A stretch of DNA of 64,000 bases from Alloacidobacterium sp035547425. GTDB taxonomy: Bacteria; Acidobacteriota; Terriglobia; Terriglobales; Acidobacteriaceae. The position numbers and the translations under genes are program-made. Of this stretch, positions 60,218 through 64,000 are shown one piece after another. Under the pieces are notes generated by a model. It saw only the letters and a list, made by a program, of their open reading frames with translations, was not told where the DNA came from and did not search any database. Position 1 is the first letter of the stretch, and each line of letters begins with the position of its first letter. The DNA lies in NCBI GenBank assembly GCA_035547425.1, contig DASZUU010000017.1, positions 36,290 to 100,289 of the forward strand. Reading direction: 5' to 3'.

Positions 60218-61348
60218 ATGGCCTCTGAAAGAATACTGGTTGTCGATGATGAGCCCTATGTACGCACGGTAATAGCCGCAATGCTTGAAAAAGAGCATTA
60301 CCAGCCGATCCTGGCCAGCAACGGGCTCGAGGCTATGGAGCGGCTGGAAAGCGACGCGCCATACGATCTCATCCTTTCCGACATTATGATGACGGGACTA
60401 GACGGCATGACGCTTCTGGAGCGGGCAAGCGAGATCCAGCCGGAGACGCCCATGGTGATGGTTACGGCGATTCACGATGTAGGGGTGGCCATTTCCGCCA
60501 TACGCAAGGGCGCATATGATTATCTGCTGAAGCCGTTTGAGAAAGATCAGTTGCTGGCAACTGTGCAGCGGGCGCTGGAACACCGGCGTTTGACCCAGCA
60601 AAATTCCATGTACCAGTCGAACCTGGAGCAACTGGTTATGGCCCGCACGGATTTATTGCGCCGCGCCATTGCGGACCTGGAACGCTCGTATGACATCACC
60701 CTAGAAGCGCTGGGCGATGCGCTCGATCTGAAAGATGCGGAAACGGAAGGCCATTCGAAGCGAGTGACCGGCTATACAGTGGCGCTGGCGCGGGCTATGG
60801 GCCTCTCGGCGCCGGAGATCCGAACAATCGCGCGAGGAGCGTTTCTGCACGATATTGGAAAGATGGCCATACCGGACGCTATCCTGCTGAAGCCGGGCAA
60901 ACTTGCACCCGAAGAACAGAGCATCATGCGCGATCACTGCGCGCGAGGCTACCAGATTTTGTGCAAAATTCCCTATCTGCGTGAAGCCTCAGAAATTGTC
61001 TACGCGCATCAGGAACATTATGACGGCAGCGGCTATCCACGCGGGCTGAAAGGCGAAGAGATACCCCTGGGGGCAAGGATATTCGCGGTGGCCGACACAC
61101 TCGACGCTATAACTTCTGACCGTCCCTATCGCAGCGCGAGCAGTTTTACTGCGGCTCGAGCAGAAATACAGCGCTGCTCGGGGACTCAATTCGACCCCAG
61201 AGTTGTGGAGGTGTATTTGAGTATGCCGGACCGGCTCTGGATCGACCTTCGCAATGAAATCAGCCAGCACACACGTTTCAGCCCATTTGCCTATAGCGGC
61301 GAAACCAAGCCTGATCGTATAACGCTTGCTCCGGGAGACAACTTATGA
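60218..61348 (+). CDS. Response regulator with HD-GYP output domain
   Basis: 376 residues. The receiver domain (1-120) has the acidic pocket D10/D11, phospho-acceptor D55 (LILSDIMM) and K105. A helical linker follows (about 120-160). The HD-GYP domain carries H179, H211-D212 (FLHDIGKMAIPD), H240, H264 and the GYP triplet in YDGSGYPRG, plus ADTLDAITSDRPYR. HD-GYP proteins hydrolyse cyclic di-GMP. The usual HHE reads HQE here (Q265), replacing one metal-ligand His, so metal content or activity may differ. No kinase is adjacent. It overlaps the pterin dehydratase gene by 4 bp. Confidence 0.93.
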   Translation: MASERILVVDDEPYVRTVIAAMLEKEHYQPILASNGLEAMERLESDAPYDLILSDIMMTGLDGMTLLERASEIQPETPMVMVTAIHDVGVAISAIRKGAYDYLLKPFEKDQLLATVQRALEHRRLTQQNSMYQSNLEQLVMARTDLLRRAIADLERSYDITLEALGDALDLKDAETEGHSKRVTGYTVALARAMGLSAPEIRTIARGAFLHDIGKMAIPDAILLKPGKLAPEEQSIMRDHCARGYQILCKIPYLREASEIVYAHQEHYDGSGYPRGLKGEEIPLGARIFAVADTLDAITSDRPYRSASSFTAARAEIQRCSGTQFDPRVVEVYLSMPDRLWIDLRNEISQHTRFSPFAYSGETKPDRITLAPGDNL

Positions 61349-61632
61349 CCGTGCTCAATAAAGAAGCCGTGCAGGAAAAGCTGAGCCAGCTGTCGCATTG
61401 GAACCTGGTCAATGGAGAAATCGTTCGCGAATTCCAGTTTCCCGATTTTGTTCAGGCACTGCACTTCGTCAATTCGGTGGGGGAAAAAGCGGAGGCTGCG
61501 GGACATCATCCGGACATTGACATCCGTTATAACCGGGTGAAGCTTGCCCTGGTTTCCCATGATGCCGGGGGACTGACGGAGAAAGATTTTCAATTAGCCG
61601 CTGTTATTGACGCTATTTATTCCAAAAACTGA
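61345..61632 (+). CDS. phhB: 4a-hydroxytetrahydrobiopterin dehydratase (pterin-4a-carbinolamine dehydratase)
   Basis: 95 residues, the normal length. The family signature is complete: GHHPDIDIRYNRVKLALVSH then DAGGLTEKDFQLA, with H54, H55 and H72 as the catalytic histidines. It regenerates pterin cofactor after aromatic amino-acid hydroxylation and, in other lineages, assists molybdopterin or transcription. No phenylalanine hydroxylase gene is in the window. It begins within the last codons of the HD-GYP gene (ATGA overlap), so the two are co-translated, an odd partnership. Confidence 0.94.
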   Translation: MTVLNKEAVQEKLSQLSHWNLVNGEIVREFQFPDFVQALHFVNSVGEKAEAAGHHPDIDIRYNRVKLALVSHDAGGLTEKDFQLAAVIDAIYSKN

Positions 61633-61643
61633 AACTCTGATCT

Positions 61644-61862
61644 TCAATAAATAGCATCGCTATCGGCAGAAATGGACTCCTGGCCACTTTGCGGGGGCGG
61701 ATTCTGGATATTCGTCAACGCTCTTCTGTTCCATAAAACGACTGCAATCCCACCAAAAACGGCAGAGCCAAGGATCAGCAAGCTGGTTCGGATGATTCCT
61801 TCCCGTCCCTGCTTTTTGCCCTCTTCTCTTTTAGAATCAGCAGATTTTTTGTTTTTCTCCAT
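61644..61862 (-). CDS. Small single-pass membrane protein
   Basis: 72 residues from the ATG at 61862 (MEKNKKSADSKREEGKKQGR); the frame is open to 61898. A strongly basic, Lys/Glu-rich cytosolic head is followed by one membrane helix (TSLLILGSAVFGGIAVVLW), then a basic anchor (NRRALT) and an acidic tail. This topology fits a small inner-membrane protein. No family is recognised. It converges on phhB with 11 bp between stops. Confidence 0.65.
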   Translation of the reverse strand: MEKNKKSADSKREEGKKQGREGIIRTSLLILGSAVFGGIAVVLWNRRALTNIQNPPPQSGQESISADSDAIY

Positions 61863-62069
61863 GTCTTTATTTCCAGTTCCGCTGCACTTTGATGCCATTG
61901 TGCCTCATGTATATAGAAACTTTTTTGCAATTCATGGTTTTTTCTTGAAAGAAGAACTTGTGCAATCCGGTAGCACGGGATACACTACATGAAATTGAAG
62001 AAAAAGTACGTGATCTCATATTTTTCTGAAATTTTTGCAACACAGTGACAGACGGCGGCATCTATAGTT

Positions 62070-62183
62070 AATGTAAGACACCTTGCGAGGAATTGAGCGG
62101 TGCTCTTCCAGCAAGAAGAAAGTTTATAAGTTGCGTCACTGGCCTCCCGGCACGAGCAGCAATGTTCGTGCCGTCTTTTTTTC
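62070..62183 (+). ncRNA. Candidate structured small RNA or leader with intrinsic terminator
   Basis: A -10-like TATAGT lies at 62063-62068. The following 110 nt fold into a nested hairpin CTTGC-(GAGC-ggt-GCTC)-GCAAG (62082-62115, inner stem 62095-62105), a linker, and a perfect 8-bp stem CGGCACGA/TCGTGCCG (62148-62155 with 62166-62173) followed by tcttttttt. It ends 90 bp before the PCYCGC gene. No open frame of note runs through it. No known RNA family was recognised. A good -35 is lacking. Confidence 0.5.
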
Positions 62184-62272
62184 TAATTCTGATTTTTCCT
62201 TACGCTCTCTGTTCTTTTCTTACTTTTCCAGCAACTGCAAACCTGCGCTAATCTAATACGCAGGAGCAAGGC

Positions 62273-62719
62273 ATGAATCGAGTGGTGTTGGGTATTGTGG
62301 TTGGTCTGGTTACGGTTGCAAGCTATGCGCAGTGGTCAAATCCGGCAGACGATATTCCTGCTTATCATCCGGCACCGCCGACCCAGGCCGGGCAAATGCC
62401 TCCGATTCTTTCGGGAAAGCAGCTTCAAGGCGAAGCGTTTCGATATCCATGGCAAGTGAAGGTGTACCAGCAGGCAGCGCGCGTGCCCAAGGTGCTGTAT
62501 CAGCTTCCCTGCTATTGCCATTGCGATAAGGCGCTGGGACACACGAGCCTGCACAGCTGCTTTGAGGGCCTGCATGGCGCAGAATGCTCAACCTGCGCGA
62601 AAGAAGGCGCTTACGCATACAAGATGACGAAGCTGGGCAAAACGCCGAAAGAGATACGCGAAGGGGTTGAGCGCGGAGACTATCAATCGATCGATCTCGA
62701 ACAACTGGGCGGAATGTAA
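62273..62719 (+). CDS. PCYCGC-motif secreted protein
   Basis: 148 residues with a signal peptide (NRVVLGIVVGLVTVASYAQW). The core LPCYCHCDKALGHTSLHSCF, then EGLHGAECSTCAKEGAYAYK, is the PCYCGC-family Cys-rich centre, here with His instead of Gly in CYCHC. Six Cys and several His make metal binding likely. The family is found in Bacillus and acidobacteria, and its function is not established. A Pro-rich linker (YHPAPPTQAGQMPPI) separates signal and core. There is no lipobox, so it is probably soluble in the periplasm. Confidence 0.87.
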   Translation: MNRVVLGIVVGLVTVASYAQWSNPADDIPAYHPAPPTQAGQMPPILSGKQLQGEAFRYPWQVKVYQQAARVPKVLYQLPCYCHCDKALGHTSLHSCFEGLHGAECSTCAKEGAYAYKMTKLGKTPKEIREGVERGDYQSIDLEQLGGM

Positions 62720-62738
62720 CTTCCGCCTCATTTCCGGC

Positions 62739-63587
62739 TTATTTTTCTGTTTTGATTTCGGCCTCCGGCTGTTGCGCGTACTCTGCCCACGAGCCGTCAT
62801 ATAAAGTCACATTTTTGGCTCCGCTTATTTCCAGACCCAACGCAATGACCGCGGCGGTCACTCCGGAACCGCAGGTGGTGGTGACGGGCTGTTCAATATC
62901 GACACCTTTTTGAACAAAGTACTCGCGCAGGGCCTCAGCAGGCTTGAAGCGGCCATTTTCTACTAACTCCGTGAAGGGAGTATTGGTAGCTCCGGGCATG
63001 TGGCCGGAGGAAATGCCCGGACGGGGCTCGGGTGCGGTTCCATTAAAGCGTCCGGGAGAGCGCGCATCGAGAATCTGGCCTCCAGCGGCGATGAGTTGTT
63101 GTATCTGCGCAAAATTTTTGACGGCATCTTCATTTTTCTGTGCCTGGAAGATGGCCCGTTCGCGCTTTACGTGATGGTTATTAACGGGAAAACCGGCCTC
63201 GACCCATGCGCGCAGGCCGCCATCCAGAATATAGACATTCTGCGCGCCATAGACTCGAAGCATCCACCAGGCTCGCGGAGCAGAAAATACACCTTCCTGC
63301 TCATACACTACGATTCTCATACGGTCGCTGATTCCAAGGGAGGACATACTTTCTGCGAAGTCCTCTGCGGAGGCGAGCATGTGAGGCAGCGTTGTGGAAT
63401 GATCGGAAAGCGCATCGATGTCGAAGAAAACAGCGCCTGGAATATGCGCAGACTGATAACGGGCATGGGTATCGACGGGAGGATGCACACCGACTGGAGG
63501 CAGGGTCGCATCGAGGATCACAGTATTCGGATCATCAAGCTTTGTTGCGAGCCGGGAAGGACTTATAAGAGGATTCATATCGTTCAC
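62739..63587 (-). CDS. sseA: Sulfurtransferase, 3-mercaptopyruvate/thiosulfate type
   Basis: 282 residues with two rhodanese domains (about 5-130 and 155-275). The active Cys239 lies in the loop TTCGSGVTAAV, and CGSGVTA is the mercaptopyruvate sulfurtransferase form (thiosulfate types have CRKGVT-like loops). The inter-domain motifs HIPGAVFFDIDALSD and LDARSPGRFNG are typical. It transfers sulfane sulfur to cyanide or thiol acceptors and may supply cysteine-derived sulfur. There is no signal peptide and no operon partner; it is convergent with the PCYCGC gene. Confidence 0.92.
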   Translation of the reverse strand: MNDMNPLISPSRLATKLDDPNTVILDATLPPVGVHPPVDTHARYQSAHIPGAVFFDIDALSDHSTTLPHMLASAEDFAESMSSLGISDRMRIVVYEQEGVFSAPRAWWMLRVYGAQNVYILDGGLRAWVEAGFPVNNHHVKRERAIFQAQKNEDAVKNFAQIQQLIAAGGQILDARSPGRFNGTAPEPRPGISSGHMPGATNTPFTELVENGRFKPAEALREYFVQKGVDIEQPVTTTCGSGVTAAVIALGLEISGAKNVTLYDGSWAEYAQQPEAEIKTEK

Positions 63588-63733
63588 TTTTCCGTTTCAT
63601 CCAACGAATCTGCTTCGTCTTTCATCTTCTCAGAAAGATAAGTTGTGCGGCCCTGCGACACGCAGACCACTTTTTACGTCTATTTTGGTGGAGCCCTGCA
63701 TTCTTTCCTGCCATTTTCGGCGAGGTTGTTATT

Positions 63734-64000
63734 TTGAGCACTGTTGTACTGGATCGGGCGGTTTCTCCGCTAATAAAAGAAGCGCCCGCAGCGCATACAT
63801 CCCGCAGCGCAGCACTGAGCCACGCCGGGGCGCTGCTACTGTTGACCCCCTGTGTATTGCTGATTCATGGGTTTCATCCATTTGCGGATGATGCCGGCAT
63901 CTACGTTGCCGGTATTCGAAAGGTGCTCGATCCTTCGCTTTTTCCGGTGGATTCCAGCTTTGTAGTGGCGCATACGCAATGGTCGATCTTTTCGCATATT
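63734..64000 (+). CDS. Integral membrane protein, N-terminal part (runs off the window)
   Basis: 89 codons present, open to the right edge. The TTG at 63734 is taken as start because GAGG lies seven bases upstream; no ATG is available before the conserved part. After a 28-residue head comes a membrane helix (AGALLLLTPCVLLIHGFHPF), then the segment FADDAGIYVAGIRKVLDPSL and FPVDSSFVVAHTQWSIFSHI. That sequence is typical of large acidobacterial multi-pass proteins with a glycosyltransferase-39-like look. I cannot name the family; the rest of the gene is needed. Confidence 0.75.
   Translation, partial: MSTVVLDRAVSPLIKEAPAAHTSRSAALSHAGALLLLTPCVLLIHGFHPFADDAGIYVAGIRKVLDPSLFPVDSSFVVAHTQWSIFSHI

Noticed and set aside
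1..64000. tRNA, rRNA, insertion sequence or prophage
   Set aside because: No cloverleaf-like or rRNA sequence, transposase, integrase or phage gene was seen by eye; a tRNAscan/Infernal run would settle the RNA part.

Overview
The window looks like chromosomal DNA of an acidobacterium, most likely class Terriglobia (subdivision 1, Acidobacteriaceae-like). This is inferred from gene content, not from a database search. The pointers are a huge Oar-type TonB receptor with an N-terminal carboxypeptidase-regulatory domain, a PadR regulator next to an ADOP-type (acidobacterial duplicated orphan permease) gene, a PQQ-enzyme-like protein, secreted S53 and M16 peptidases, an orphan GvpL/F protein, and many copies of an intergenic repeat with core TCATCCTGAGCG..GAAGGACC. 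No rRNA, tRNA, CRISPR array, insertion sequence or prophage was seen.

Layout. 0-3.6 kb: partial mreB, an M24 peptidase and a quinoprotein-like protein, all on the minus strand. 3.7-8.6 kb: a zinc-ribbon miniprotein, guaA, a GH27 galactosidase and ispD-ispF. 8.6-15.3 kb: a VapBC pair, gltX, a TlpA/DsbD-alpha pair, kdsD, a frameshifted def, a coiled-coil membrane protein and GvpL/F. 15.5-18.8 kb: pgsA, padR and an ADOP permease gene that has lost its middle. 18.8-28.3 kb: a five-gene minus-strand operon (TonB receptor, TPR protein, alkaline-phosphatase-fold protein, unknown protein, DUF5054/GH38-like protein). This looks like a dedicated uptake and processing locus for a polymeric substrate and is the best candidate for an undescribed system here. 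28.7-29.4 kb: the fossil of a GAF-PAS histidine kinase.

29.4-42.3 kb: two paralogous BON/glycine-zipper proteins flank a GDP-mannose operon (manA-manC-phosphohexomutase-pgi), a sugar-nucleotide epimerase, a GH20 hexosaminidase, a MetX-like hydrolase and two small envelope proteins. 42.3-46.2 kb: stacked hairpin repeats and a large S53 peptidase with an odd internal membrane cassette. 46.5-54.6 kb: a fatty-acid beta-oxidation set in the order fadN-fadA-fadE, interrupted by two back-to-back VapBC modules and a secreted protein gene. FadE carries an in-frame intergenic-type repeat. 54.8-59.4 kb: an M16 peptidase pair (one active, one apparently catalytically dead) and glmU. 59.4-64 kb: a sigma factor, a 28-bp palindrome, an HD-GYP response regulator overlapping a pterin dehydratase gene, a candidate small RNA, a PCYCGC-motif protein, a sulfurtransferase and the start of a membrane protein.

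Together the genes describe an aerobic heterotroph with much envelope biogenesis (mreB, kdsD, pgsA, glmU, GDP-mannose), secreted polymer degradation and fatty-acid oxidation. The genome shows visible decay and repeat invasion: one frameshifted gene, one permease with a deletion, one fossil kinase, and repeats inside or at the edge of several genes.
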